Origin: Bacilli bacterium
GTDB taxonomy: Bacteria > Bacillota_I > Bacilli_A > RFN20 > CAG-826
Assembly: GCA_024413875.1 (NCBI GenBank)
Contig: JAKSVY010000022.1
Span: 1 to 25,981, forward strand
DNA: 25,981 bases
Reading direction: 5' to 3'
Shown here: one piece after another, positions 1 through 7,668 of the stretch
How positions within the stretch are numbered: the first letter of the stretch is position 1
Layout: the number at the start of each line of letters is the position of its first letter
Translations under genes and position numbers: made by a program
Notes under the pieces: model-generated
The model's database searches: none
What the model was told of the DNA's origin: nothing
Seen by the model: the letters and a program-made list of their open reading frames with translations, nothing else

Positions 1-658
1 TTTCCATTTGTTCGAATTCTCTTAAACGGAATAAGAAGTTCCCTGGTGTAATTTCGTTACGGAATGATTTACCCATGTTACAAATACCAAATGGGAGTTT
101 CTTTCTCATTGATCTTTGAACGTTTCTAAAGTTAACAAACATACCTTGAGCAATTTCAGGACGTAAGTAGACTAATGTTGTACTATCTTCGATAACACCA
201 ATATTTGTCTTGAACATCATGTTAAATTGTCTGATGTCTGTAAAGTTAGATTTACCACATACTGGACACTTGACATGGTGTTCTCTAATGTAAGCAACCA
301 TATCATCGTTTGTCATATTGTGTACGTCTACATCTGGGCATTGTTCTTCAATAAGGTTATCTGCTCTATGACGTGACTTACATTCCTTACAGTCAATTAA
401 TGGGTCATTGAATGTAGCAACGTGACCTGTAGCTTTCCATACTCCTGGGTTCATAATGATAGCTGCATCAAGACCAACATTAGTTGGTGATTCCTTAACA
501 AACTTCTTCCACCAGAAGTTTTTGATGTTGTTTTTTAATTCAACACCGAGAGGACCATAATCCCAAGAGTTTTGAAGTCCACCGTAGATTTCAGATCCTT
601 GGAAAACGAATCCTGTTGTTTGTAAATGAGTTACAATTTCATCAAATTTTTTCTCCAT
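1..658 (-). CDS. glyS: Glycyl-tRNA synthetase, single-chain type (N-terminal 219 codons, cut by window edge)
   Basis: Class II aminoacyl-tRNA synthetase that charges tRNA-Gly with glycine in the cytoplasm. This reading frame is open to the left edge, so only the N-terminal part is present. The translation starts [20 protein letters not shown] and contains the motif-1 region [11 protein letters not shown], two CxxC pairs (CKEC, CPVC) of the zinc-like insertion, and the diagnostic [11 protein letters not shown] stretch. These mark the dimeric single-chain (eukaryote/Mycoplasma/Staphylococcus-like) enzyme rather than the alpha-beta GlyQ/GlyS form of B. subtilis. The start is the ATG at 658, preceded by GGAGAAG. 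A separate promoter lies just upstream, so it need not depend on the recO operon. I see no T-box leader: only 92 bases separate it from recO. Confidence 0.95.
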   Translation of the reverse strand, partial: MEKKFDEIVTHLQTTGFVFQGSEIYGGLQNSWDYGPLGVELKNNIKNFWWKKFVKESPTNVGLDAAIIMNPGVWKATGHVATFNDPLIDCKECKSRHRADNLIEEQCPDVDVHNMTNDDMVAYIREHHVKCPVCGKSNFTDIRQFNMMFKTNIGVIEDSTTLVYLRPEIAQGMFVNFRNVQRSMRKKLPFGICNMGKSFRNEITPGNFLFRLREFEQME

Positions 659-689
659 ATTTTCTTCTCCAATCGAAAAATCCTGTAAA

Positions 690-718
690 TAATATTAGTA
701 ATTATATATTTTGTCAAC
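690..718 (-). promoter_or_regulatory. glyS promoter
   Basis: On the minus strand there is TTGACA (718 to 713), a 17-base spacer and TATTAT (695 to 690), a near-consensus sigma-A-type promoter. The predicted start lies about 25-30 bases before the glyS ATG, so the leader is short. It is too short to hold a T-box. Confidence 0.7.
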
Positions 719-738
719 CCACTATGAGTGTATTTTTT

Positions 739-763
739 ATTATATAAAAACTATAAAGTTTTT
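739..763 (-). terminator. Possible weak AT-rich terminator after recO
   Basis: The recO stop codon overlaps an inverted repeat that reads, on the minus strand, AAAAACT, loop TTAT, AGTTTTT. It is followed by an AT-rich run. The stem has a single G-C pair, so termination would be weak; read-through to glyS is possible. Confidence 0.3.
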
Positions 764-1467
764 ACTAGTTTTGCACTTTTTAAATGTAAGTCTGCATTGT
801 CTGAAGCAAACGCAATTAATTCATTAAATATTTCTAATATTTCGTTCTTCTCAAATTCTACTCTATCCATTTGTTCAGGCTTAACCATAAAGATGTATCT
901 AATAATTTTTAATTTTCGTGCTGAGCATTTCACGTGATTTAAAGGATCGAAGCAATCTGCACATATAAATCCACCATCTTTATAACTAACAGCGGTTATA
1001 TGGCTTGTTTGATTACAAATTACGCATTCGTCGACATCTAATCCATATCCACTTATTTTAAGTGTAGCAGCAAAATATATTAAATTTAGGGTCATTGCAT
1101 CGAAACCACTATTTAGTAATTGCAATGTTTTTAGTAAGTACGCATAAAATAATGACGCATTATCTTCTGAGATGAATTTATTGGTTAATTCAGATAAATA
1201 ATCTAATGTTGCCAAATTAGTAAAGCCTTTTTTTGTGTTTGGAAAATCATCAAGAATTTCTGCATTCTTAAGTGTCTTACCATTTTTACCGCTCATAAGA
1301 GTGTAATTACCATAGGTAAAAAGATTAACGCTTGATGCATTCTTTGAATCTATCTTCATGACACCACGAGCCAAAAATGAATACGTTCTATCTTTCGAAA
1401 GAACCGTAATCATCATGTCATTATCTTGAAATGGTGTTTGGCGGATTACTAATCCTGTAATTTCCAT
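751..1467 (-). CDS. recO: DNA repair protein RecO
   Basis: Recombination mediator of the RecFOR pathway: it binds single-stranded DNA, displaces SSB and helps load RecA at gaps. The 238 aa protein has the usual N-terminal OB-fold (start MEITGLVIRQTPFQDNDMMI; 'D.D.I..vls' pattern), a helical middle and a zinc-finger pair at C148/C151 and C169/C172. Length is typical. Its ATG shares one base with the era stop codon (TAATG), so translation is probably coupled. It is the last gene of the ybeY-cdd-era-recO run, an order shared with B. subtilis apart from dgkA. Sequence divergence is typical for RecO; the identification rests on the N-terminus, the cysteine pairs and the position between era and glyS. 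Confidence 0.9.
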   Translation of the reverse strand: MEITGLVIRQTPFQDNDMMITVLSKDRTYSFLARGVMKIDSKNASSVNLFTYGNYTLMSGKNGKTLKNAEILDDFPNTKKGFTNLATLDYLSELTNKFISEDNASLFYAYLLKTLQLLNSGFDAMTLNLIYFAATLKISGYGLDVDECVICNQTSHITAVSYKDGGFICADCFDPLNHVKCSARKLKIIRYIFMVKPEQMDRVEFEKNEILEIFNELIAFASDNADLHLKSAKLVKTL

Positions 1468-2342
1468 TATTTATCGTATCCTAATTCTTTAAGAATCATT
1501 GGGTTGTTAAGCCAATCTTCTTTAACTGAAACAAATGTTTCAAGGAAAATTCTCTTATTGAAATATTCCTCAAGATCGGTTCTTGCCATTGTACCGATAG
1601 CTTTAATACGTTTACCACCTTTACCAATAACAATTCCTTTATGTGATTCACGTGCCACAATAATTGTGCAGCGAATATACACTGCTTCTTTTTTGTGTTT
1701 AATATCATCAACTCTAACTGCAAGGTCATGTGGAACTTCATCTTTGAGAAGTTTTAATAACTTTTCGCGAATAACTTCACTGACAAAGAATCTAGAATCT
1801 TTATCACTAAAGACTGTTTCATCATAATATTTTGGCCCTTCAGGCATTACTGCTTTAACCTTTTCAATTAATGTATCAACGCCAAAGTTATCAAGTGCCG
1901 ACATTTCAAATACATCAGCTTCTGGATATTCATTTTTATATGTCGCAACAATCTCTTGAGCTTGTGGTAATGTAACTAAATCAATTTTATTGATTGCAAT
2001 GAAAAGTTTTGCGTCTTTCGCAATATTCTTTTCAATGAATCTATCGCCTTCATCAAAATGTCTAGAAGCATCAACAACTAAAATGATTGCGTCAACGCCT
2101 TTAGTTGAGCTCAAAGCTTCTTTATTCATGGTTCTACCGAGTTCATGGTTTGGTTTATGAATCCCTGGAGTGTCAACAAAGACGATTTGGTATCCATCTT
2201 CGTTATAGATACCCTTAACTGAATTTCTTGTTGTTTGGGCTTTTTCTGTAACAATTGAAAGCTTTGCTTCAAGAATAGCGTTAATGATTGTTGATTTACC
2301 TGCGTTTGGACGTCCAACAATAGCAACAAATCCTGATTTCAT
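1467..2342 (-). CDS. era: GTPase Era, 16S rRNA/30S assembly factor
   Basis: Essential GTPase that binds the 3' end of 16S rRNA and acts in 30S subunit maturation. The 291 aa protein has the G1 loop GRPNAGKS (residues 10-17), G3 DTPG (57-60), G4 NKID (118-121), and a C-terminal KH domain with GIVIGKGGKRIKAIG. I place the start at the ATG at 2342, giving MKSGFVAIVGRPNAGKS. A longer in-frame reading to 2387 adds 15 residues that overlap cdd and have no counterpart in the family, while 2342 is preceded by AAAGGAGG. The gene begins one base after the cdd stop and overlaps recO by one base. YbeY, which also acts on the 16S 3' end, is two genes upstream. Confidence 0.97.
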   Translation of the reverse strand: MKSGFVAIVGRPNAGKSTIINAILEAKLSIVTEKAQTTRNSVKGIYNEDGYQIVFVDTPGIHKPNHELGRTMNKEALSSTKGVDAIILVVDASRHFDEGDRFIEKNIAKDAKLFIAINKIDLVTLPQAQEIVATYKNEYPEADVFEMSALDNFGVDTLIEKVKAVMPEGPKYYDETVFSDKDSRFFVSEVIREKLLKLLKDEVPHDLAVRVDDIKHKKEAVYIRCTIIVARESHKGIVIGKGGKRIKAIGTMARTDLEEYFNKRIFLETFVSVKEDWLNNPMILKELGYDK

Positions 2343-2343
2343 A

Positions 2344-2742
2344 CTATAAATCCTCCTTTGTGAAGGCATAAGGAAGAAGTTCATCAATACTTGTTACCTT
2401 CATATCACATTTAAGATTGCCTAATACAATTCTTGTATCTTTTGGCATAAGTTCAGAAATAACTTGGCGGCATGAACCACATGGTGATCCAGGTCTTTTT
2501 GTGTCACAAACGACAGCTAGCGCAACAAAGTCTTCTTTTTTCTTACCTTCCATCATGGCATGGAAAATAGCGTTTCTTTCCGCGCATACTGTAAGTGAAT
2601 ATACAGCATTTTCAACGTTAGCACCTAAATAGGTACTACCATCTTTACATAAAACAGCTGCACCAACAGCAAAATGCGAATATGGAGAATATGATAATTC
2701 TCTGGCTTTGATTGCTAATTTAACTAATTCTAAATCTGTCAT
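2344..2742 (-). CDS. cdd: Cytidine deaminase
   Basis: Zinc enzyme of pyrimidine salvage that converts cytidine and deoxycytidine to uridine and deoxyuridine. The 132 aa length matches the small homotetrameric class. The zinc and catalytic motif CAER (C53, proton-shuttle E55) and PCGSC (C88, C91) are intact, as is the N-terminal substrate loop SPYSHFAVGAA. The start is the ATG at 2742, preceded by AGGAG and directly abutting the ybeY stop at 2743. The position between ybeY and era is the conserved Firmicutes arrangement. Together with deoC about 2 kb upstream, the product would take part in recovering carbon and bases from nucleosides. Confidence 0.96.
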   Translation of the reverse strand: MTDLELVKLAIKARELSYSPYSHFAVGAAVLCKDGSTYLGANVENAVYSLTVCAERNAIFHAMMEGKKKEDFVALAVVCDTKRPGSPCGSCRQVISELMPKDTRIVLGNLKCDMKVTSIDELLPYAFTKEDL

Positions 2743-3186
2743 TTATCTCGCTCCTAATATGTCATCTTGTAATTTAAACATTACAACTTCATCTTCTTTT
2801 TCCATATGGTCATAGCCAAGTAAGTGTAATAAACCATGAACAAATAAGAATGAAAATTCTCTTTCTGATGAATGTCCATATTCTTTCGCTTGTTCTTCCG
2901 CCTTTTCAAAAGAAATAATAATTTCTCCTAAATCGGTTGGCATGCCTTTAACTGGTTTGTTAGCTTCGTTATCAAGTAATGCAAAGCTAATAACATCAGT
3001 TGGTCTATCAACACCACGATAATCACGATTGATTTCGTGAATCTTTTCATTATCCACTATAGTGACACTCATGTAGTAGTCACCTTTGAGTTTTAAAAAT
3101 TTAATAGTTTTATCGAATAAAGCATTATACTTTTCTTCGTAAATTTCATATTGGCTTGGGCCTTCATTGCAAAAATCTAATTCCAT
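2743..3186 (-). CDS. ybeY: Endoribonuclease YbeY (rRNA maturation factor)
   Basis: Single-strand-specific metalloendoribonuclease needed for 16S rRNA 3'-end processing and 70S quality control. The metal-binding signature H-x3-H-x5-H is present as HGLLHLLGYDH near residues 117-127, preceded by the conserved RPTDVISFAL and LGEIIIS segments. I favour the ATG at 3186 (MELDF, 147 aa). A second in-frame ATG three codons upstream at 3195 directly follows the -10 box and is also possible. There is no Shine-Dalgarno before either, and a strong promoter sits immediately upstream, so the mRNA may be leaderless. It heads the ybeY-cdd-era-recO run. Confidence 0.95.
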   Translation of the reverse strand: MELDFCNEGPSQYEIYEEKYNALFDKTIKFLKLKGDYYMSVTIVDNEKIHEINRDYRGVDRPTDVISFALLDNEANKPVKGMPTDLGEIIISFEKAEEQAKEYGHSSEREFSFLFVHGLLHLLGYDHMEKEDEVVMFKLQDDILGAR

Positions 3187-3195
3187 AGTGAGCAT

Positions 3196-3224
3196 ATTAT
3201 ATCACAAAATTGTTTAATAAACAA
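3196..3224 (-). promoter_or_regulatory. ybeY operon promoter, adjacent to the ATG
   Basis: The minus strand carries TTGTTT (3224 to 3219), a 17-base spacer and an extended -10, TGATATAAT (3204 to 3196). The last -10 base is only 9 bases before the ybeY ATG at 3186. The predicted transcription start is therefore at or next to the start codon. The -35 lies within the last codons of the upstream C39-peptidase gene. Confidence 0.65.
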
Positions 3225-4410
3225 AAGTATCGATAAAATGTGCTAATAGTTTTTCATATTTATCTTTTTCGGTTGCAAAACCAATAGTTTGATCAAGGTG
3301 TTCAACATATATATTGAGCATAAAGAACTCAAACAAAAGTGAATTAACAGAAAGTACACCTTGCAGCATAATCATCACAACAGCGCAGCAGATAACAATA
3401 AAGTTATAAACGAGTTTTCTAGCTGTTATGTTGAAAACATAGTTATATGTGTTTTTGTGAATTTGATCCAACATGACATAGCGATTTCTAGAATCAGGTT
3501 CCTTTAGCAATAAAGCTTCTTCTCTATCGATTTGTTTTCGTTTTTTCTCATTATTCTTTTGTAAAACGAAACGGTCAATAATGTTAACAATAAGTAGAAC
3601 CAGTAACGGAGCAGCATGATATGGTGAGTTAAGAATTAATAACACCATGATAAGTCCAACAATAAGAAGGTTAATTACAAAGTTCTTTTTATAAGTGAAA
3701 TGAACCTTCTTGAATTCGTTATAATTTCGATACTCACTTTCGAATTCTTCAGTCGGAATTCTTGCTAAATTTTTAAGATAAATACTGTCAACTTTTTGAA
3801 GCTGCTTAATTGCAAATATTCTACTGACCAATTCCATTAATGAATAGCCTACTAATAGTGCTAATGGGATGATAATGTTTGTCTTATCATTCAAGAAAAA
3901 CAAGCCTATTACAAGCATCAAAATTGATAATAAAGAAATAATCAATTCGTAGTTTTTTAGTAGTTTGTTAGTAATGTTTACCCTTGGTAAATGAAATTTC
4001 GTTTTTTGGACTTCTATGATTTCTATCGTGTATCCTGTCCATACAGATAAGAAGTTCTCAAACTCCATTTCATAGATTCCACTCTCACTATCATAAATCT
4101 CTAGTTGATAGTCCGTGAATTTGTTGATCATGACAACGTGATTATTGTCTTTTTCAGTCTTAATAATAGCCAAAAATTTTGATGAATCTTTGTCAATTAT
4201 ATCGAACTTCCTTTCATACTTAAAAGCTTTGGTGAGAAGACCGTTTTCTTCCCCTATTTTAATGAGATCTTTTATTGTGTAATCTCTTCTTTTGGAAATA
4301 GGCTTTTTCAGACGCAGATAATCTTTGTTCTTATGAGATTCCGCTAAGAGCATTTTCATGGCTGCAAATCCGCAATCACCACTATTTCCCTGGTATGTAA
4401 AATACTTCAT
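3214..4410 (-). CDS. C39-type cysteine peptidase fused to a six-helix ABC-exporter-like membrane domain, no ATPase domain
   Basis: 398 aa. Residues 1-135 look like a C39 peptidase, the domain that cuts double-glycine leader peptides in bacteriocin exporters. It has oxyanion Gln7, catalytic Cys13 in GDCGFAAMKMLL, His91 in NNHVVMI and Asp107 in YDSESG, the full expected set in order. Residues about 155-370 hold six likely membrane helices arranged as three hairpins (155-173/178-200, 244-261/264-281, 334-353/355-370) separated by roughly 45-50 residue polar stretches, as in ABC exporter membrane domains. The protein then stops about 28 residues after the last helix, where the nucleotide-binding domain should begin, and ybeY follows at once. 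The start at 4410 is preceded by AAAGGAG. The substrate is unknown, and no leader-peptide gene or separate ATPase is visible nearby. It follows the rpsU terminator, so it is probably its own unit. Confidence 0.75.
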   Translation of the reverse strand: MKYFTYQGNSGDCGFAAMKMLLAESHKNKDYLRLKKPISKRRDYTIKDLIKIGEENGLLTKAFKYERKFDIIDKDSSKFLAIIKTEKDNNHVVMINKFTDYQLEIYDSESGIYEMEFENFLSVWTGYTIEIIEVQKTKFHLPRVNITNKLLKNYELIISLLSILMLVIGLFFLNDKTNIIIPLALLVGYSLMELVSRIFAIKQLQKVDSIYLKNLARIPTEEFESEYRNYNEFKKVHFTYKKNFVINLLIVGLIMVLLILNSPYHAAPLLVLLIVNIIDRFVLQKNNEKKRKQIDREEALLLKEPDSRNRYVMLDQIHKNTYNYVFNITARKLVYNFIVICCAVVMIMLQGVLSVNSLLFEFFMLNIYVEHLDQTIGFATEKDKYEKLLAHFIDTFVY

Positions 4411-4464
4411 ACATAATTTCTCCTTTATGTATTAATAGGTGTGAAAAACGAAAAAGTGCCGAAA

Positions 4465-4503
4465 AATTTTTAAAAAAATAAAAGGGGTTACTATGTAACC
4501 CCT
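4465..4503 (-). terminator. Rho-independent terminator after rpsU
   Basis: A perfect 8-bp stem GGGGTTAC/GTAACCCC (4484-4491 with 4495-4502) with a 3-base loop is followed on the minus strand by TTTTATTTTTTT. It ends the rpmF-deoC-rpsU unit. Confidence 0.9.
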
Positions 4504-4523
4504 AATTTTGTAACGGCAATCTA

Positions 4524-4697
4524 TTAATAAGATTTACGTCTAGCCATTTCGGATTTTAATTTACGTCTTAAGCCTTTTTTGAGGTAGAACTCTCTCTTAC
4601 GTGATTCTTGGAGAATTCCAGCCTTGTTGACTTGACGTTTAAAACGACGAAGTGCTTCATCTAATGTTTCGTTTTCGCGAACAATTGTCTTTGGCAT
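4524..4697 (-). CDS. rpsU: 30S ribosomal protein S21
   Basis: Small basic protein of the 30S subunit, involved in initiation. The 57-codon frame starts [20 protein letters not shown] and ends MARRKSY. It matches the family, including the central [18 protein letters not shown] and the arginine/lysine-rich tail. The start ATG at 4697 is preceded by AAGGAAGGAG. It lies 40 bases downstream of deoC and is followed by a strong terminator, so it is the last gene of the rpmF-deoC-rpsU unit. S21 near mtaB is the usual Firmicutes arrangement; yqeY, often its partner, is not here. Confidence 0.97.
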   Translation of the reverse strand: MPKTIVRENETLDEALRRFKRQVNKAGILQESRKREFYLKKGLRRKLKSEMARRKSY

Positions 4698-4737
4698 ATC
4701 TTTTTCATCTCCTTCCTTACGTGACGGGACAAGTATA

Positions 4738-5382
4738 CTACTTACCGTTTACGATTTCAACCCCGCATGATGCGCCGATACGATTTGCACCAGCATTTAC
4801 CATTTCAAGGGCTTCTGCTAAGCAGTGAATTCCTCCACTTGCTTTAACACCAATGTTTGGACCAACTGTTTGTCTCATAATGCTTACAGCGTGAGCTGTT
4901 GCACCACCTTTTGAGAATCCAGTTGATGTTTTAACGAAGTCTGCACCACCTTTAACTGATGCTTTTGAGCATTCAGCAATTTCTTCATCTGTTAATAAGC
5001 AAGTTTCAAGGATTACTTTAAGTAATCTTCCGTCACAAGCTTCCTTAACAAGGGCAACTTCTTTTGCAATATAGTCGTAATCATGTTCTTTTGCCATAGA
5101 GACATTAAGAACCATGTCGACTTCTTCAGCCCCCGCTTTAACAGCAAGCGCTGCTTCATTTGCTTTAGCTTCTGGTAATGTAGCTCCGAGTGGGAAGCCA
5201 ATTACTGTACAAACCTTTGAATCACTACCTTTTAATAATTTTGCAGCGAGTGGAACGAATCCAGGGTTTACACAAACTGAAGCAAAGCGATATTCAAGTG
5301 CTTCATTACATAACTTAGTAATAGCAGCTACTGATGCATCTGCTTTAAGTAATGTATGATCGATCATTCTATTAATTTCCAT
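4738..5382 (-). CDS. deoC: Deoxyribose-phosphate aldolase
   Basis: Class I aldolase that splits 2-deoxyribose 5-phosphate into glyceraldehyde 3-phosphate and acetaldehyde, the last step of deoxynucleoside breakdown. In the 214 aa protein I see Asp89 in EEVDMVLNV, the Schiff-base Lys151 in DFVKTSTGF, and Lys180 in GVKASGGI, all at the expected spacing. I choose the ATG at 5382 ([14 protein letters not shown]). A longer GTG reading from 5400 would contain the AGAGGT ribosome binding site inside its own coding region. The gene sits between two ribosomal protein genes (rpmF 36 bases upstream, rpsU 40 bases downstream), which is unusual company and suggests growth-linked expression. Confidence 0.96.
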   Translation of the reverse strand: MEINRMIDHTLLKADASVAAITKLCNEALEYRFASVCVNPGFVPLAAKLLKGSDSKVCTVIGFPLGATLPEAKANEAALAVKAGAEEVDMVLNVSMAKEHDYDYIAKEVALVKEACDGRLLKVILETCLLTDEEIAECSKASVKGGADFVKTSTGFSKGGATAHAVSIMRQTVGPNIGVKASGGIHCLAEALEMVNAGANRIGASCGVEIVNGK

Positions 5383-5418
5383 TATATTGACCTCTAGCAC
5401 ATTCTTTGAATGCTTTTA

Positions 5419-5601
5419 TTATTTTGCTTCTTTAGCAACAACTGACTTGCCGTTGTAGTAACCACATTTTGGGCAAACGTTGTGTGATTTAATTGTTGCA
5501 CCACAGTTTGGGCATGTAACTAAACCAGTAACAGCTAATTTGAAGTGTGTTCTACGCATTCTCTTTCTTGTTTTACTAACTCTACGATATGGGACTGCCA
5601 T
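5419..5601 (-). CDS. rpmF: 50S ribosomal protein L32, zinc-binding form
   Basis: Small protein of the 50S subunit. The 60 aa sequence begins [20 protein letters not shown], characteristic of L32, and has an intact zinc ribbon (C30, C33, C43, C46), so it is the C+ form. The ATG at 5601 is preceded by AGGAGG. A promoter is visible directly upstream. In many Firmicutes rpmF follows the yceD (DUF177) gene; here it instead heads a unit with deoC and rpsU. Confidence 0.97.
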   Translation of the reverse strand: MAVPYRRVSKTRKRMRRTHFKLAVTGLVTCPNCGATIKSHNVCPKCGYYNGKSVVAKEAK

Positions 5602-5630
5602 GATTTTTTCCTCCTATTTAAGACGACATA

Positions 5631-5658
5631 ATTTTAATTATATTTCGATAATTGTCAA
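5631..5658 (-). promoter_or_regulatory. Promoter of rpmF-deoC-rpsU
   Basis: On the minus strand there is TTGACA (5658 to 5653), a 16-base spacer and TAAAAT (5636 to 5631), about 30 bases before the rpmF ATG. A TATAAT at 5642-5637 is too close to this -35 (10 bases) to be its partner. Confidence 0.6.
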
Positions 5659-5693
5659 CAAATTTTGAGACAATGTCCAAATAATTACCAATA

Positions 5694-6950
5694 TTATTCG
5701 ATTACTTCATATGTTATCTCAACAACTTTACCTTTGTAACTATCAGGTAAATCAACATTAACAGTTAGGTAATTTGAAGTATGTCCACTTAATAAGTGGG
5801 TTTGTCTATTTCTTTCTTCAAGAATAACTTCAAGCTTTTGTCCAATAAACTTAGATGCATATTCTTTATGAAGTTTATTTGATAATTCTATTAACGTTTG
5901 AACTCTTTGAGCTTTTATTCTTTCATCAACTTGATTTGGAAGACTTGCCGCAATTGTTCCTTCACGTGGTGAGAATGGGAAGACATGTAATTCGGAAAAT
6001 CCAACTTCTTTAATAAAATTAACAGTCTCTTGGAATTCTTCTTCTGTTTCACCAGGGAAACCAACGATTACATCGCTTGTGAGCGCGATATCTGGTTTCA
6101 CTGCTCTAATCTTCTTAACTTTTTCTAAGAAGTCTGAAACGGCGTATTTTCTATGCATTCTCTTTAAGACAGTTGGTGAGCCGCTTTGAAGAGGCATATG
6201 TAAGTGATTAGCGATATTTTTATAATTTGCTAACAGTGAAATGAAATGATCATCAATTTCGCTTTCTTCAATCGAAGACACTCTGACTCTATATAAATTT
6301 GGGATATTAAGAATATCTTCCATTAAATCAGAGAATTTCTCGTGAATATCAAGCCCATAATGTGCTGTATGAATACCTGTAATAACAATTTCCTTATAGC
6401 CATTGTTTACAAGTGTTTTAATTTCATTAAGGATAGAATTTTTGTTTCTACTTCTCGATTGTCCTCTTGCGTATGGAATTGTGCAATAAGAACAGAAATT
6501 GTTACAACCATCTTGAATCTTAACAAAAGCACGTGTTGATTTAGGAAGCGCAACAACACCAAAATCTTCATATTGGAGATTTCTAACATTGTTATCAATA
6601 TTTGCTATCTTTACTTTTGTGCTTAGATATTGCTTTAAACACTGCATAACTGTATTACGACCAGATGTTCCTAAAACAATATGCGCTCCACAATTATCTA
6701 AAATGTATTGAGCGTTCTTTTGTGAATAGCAGCCCATAGTGATAATAACTGCATTAGGAAATTCACGAGCATACTTTCTAATGTGTTGTCTAGATTTTTG
6801 ATCAGCAACTGCAGTTACACTACAAGTGTTAATCATAACAACATCAGGAGTTTTTGACTCAGTAAAACCTTCCGCTAAAAATTGTTCACGGATAGCATTG
6901 CTTTCATATCCATTGACCTTACAGCCAAGTGTAATAATTTTAAATGTCAT
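5694..6950 (-). CDS. mtaB: tRNA (N6-threonylcarbamoyladenosine-C2)-methylthiotransferase
   Basis: Radical-SAM enzyme that adds a methylthio group to t6A37 of ANN-decoding tRNAs. The 418 aa protein has the N-terminal MTTase domain with cluster cysteines C10 (LGCKVN), C43 (NTCSVT) and C74 (MGCYSQ). It has the radical-SAM motif DGCNNFCSYC (C149, C153, C156) and a C-terminal TRAM-like region. LGCKVN at the N-terminus is typical of MtaB (YqeV) rather than MiaB. I use the ATG at 6950; the frame extends to a TTG at 6974 inside rsmE without support. It starts one base after the rsmE stop, with no good Shine-Dalgarno, so translation is probably coupled. The rsmE-mtaB pairing is conserved in Firmicutes. 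Confidence 0.95.
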   Translation of the reverse strand: MTFKIITLGCKVNGYESNAIREQFLAEGFTESKTPDVVMINTCSVTAVADQKSRQHIRKYAREFPNAVIITMGCYSQKNAQYILDNCGAHIVLGTSGRNTVMQCLKQYLSTKVKIANIDNNVRNLQYEDFGVVALPKSTRAFVKIQDGCNNFCSYCTIPYARGQSRSRNKNSILNEIKTLVNNGYKEIVITGIHTAHYGLDIHEKFSDLMEDILNIPNLYRVRVSSIEESEIDDHFISLLANYKNIANHLHMPLQSGSPTVLKRMHRKYAVSDFLEKVKKIRAVKPDIALTSDVIVGFPGETEEEFQETVNFIKEVGFSELHVFPFSPREGTIAASLPNQVDERIKAQRVQTLIELSNKLHKEYASKFIGQKLEVILEERNRQTHLLSGHTSNYLTVNVDLPDSYKGKVVEITYEVIE

Positions 6951-6951
6951 A

Positions 6952-7668
6952 TTATTTTTCCAAATAATTTCCAATTACGCTTAAAGCGTAAATAGATGCA
7001 GTTTCTGCTCTAAGAATACGTTTGCCTAAACTAATTTGTTTATATCCATTAGCCATAGCAAGTTGAACTTCAGCTTGTGAGAATCCACCTTCTGGTCCAA
7101 CCATAATAGCGACTCTAGAACCTTTTTTGATATTTTTAAGTTCAGCATTAAATGAAGAACATTCTCCCGCCATGCCTTCGTAAGCAATCATCTTGATATC
7201 AGCTTTTACTTCAGCAAGGTTTTTGATATCAATTACCTTGTTTAAGAGGGGTTGTCTTGTTCTCTTAGATTGTTCGCTTGCCTCTTTGATAATACGTCTA
7301 TAACGGGCTAATTTATTATCATTGTTATCATTACTCATTTTAACAATTGTGCGTTCTGTCTTTAAAAAGACAATTTCTTGAACACCAAGTTCGGTTGCCT
7401 TTTGAACAACCCAATCCATCTTTTCACCTTTAATAAGAGCCACAACTAAAACAACATCATTTTTCAATTCATGATCTTCAGTAATTTTTGAAATGAGTTT
7501 TATTGATAATGGCTTAACACCATCAACTTCACAAAGATATGGAACTTCTTCTGAGACAACTTCAATGCGGTCACCTTTTTTAGCACGCATTACTTTAGTA
7601 ATATGAAATTGGTCGTCTTCAGATAAGAATGCAGCACCTTCGCTTACGTTTCCGAAATAGCGTTGCAT
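6952..7668 (-). CDS. rsmE: 16S rRNA (uracil-1498-N3)-methyltransferase
   Basis: SPOUT-class methyltransferase that modifies U1498 in helix 44 of 16S rRNA, near the decoding site. The 238 aa protein has an N-terminal PUA-like RNA-binding region (MQRYFGNVSEGAAFL, HITKVMRAK) and the SPOUT knot motifs MVGPEGGFS (residues 189-197) and LGKRILRAETA (214-224). Length is typical. The ATG at 7668 overlaps the preceding gene's stop by one base and has AGGGGAG upstream. It lies in the TM2-protein/rsmE/mtaB run; in B. subtilis the gene before it is prmA, which is missing here. Confidence 0.95.
   Translation of the reverse strand: MQRYFGNVSEGAAFLSEDDQFHITKVMRAKKGDRIEVVSEEVPYLCEVDGVKPLSIKLISKITEDHELKNDVVLVVALIKGEKMDWVVQKATELGVQEIVFLKTERTIVKMSNDNNDNKLARYRRIIKEASEQSKRTRQPLLNKVIDIKNLAEVKADIKMIAYEGMAGECSSFNAELKNIKKGSRVAIMVGPEGGFSQAEVQLAMANGYKQISLGKRILRAETASIYALSVIGNYLEK

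Noticed and set aside
659..750. T-box riboswitch before glyS
   Set aside because: The promoter leaves a leader of only about 25-30 bases, too short for a T-box.
728..937. Plus-strand open frame overlapping the recO 3' end
   Set aside because: Low-complexity translation antisense to recO, no ribosome binding site or family resemblance.
3196..3240. Frameshifted or decayed ATPase domain after the C39 gene
   Set aside because: Fewer than 30 bases separate the stop from ybeY, so there is no room for a remnant.
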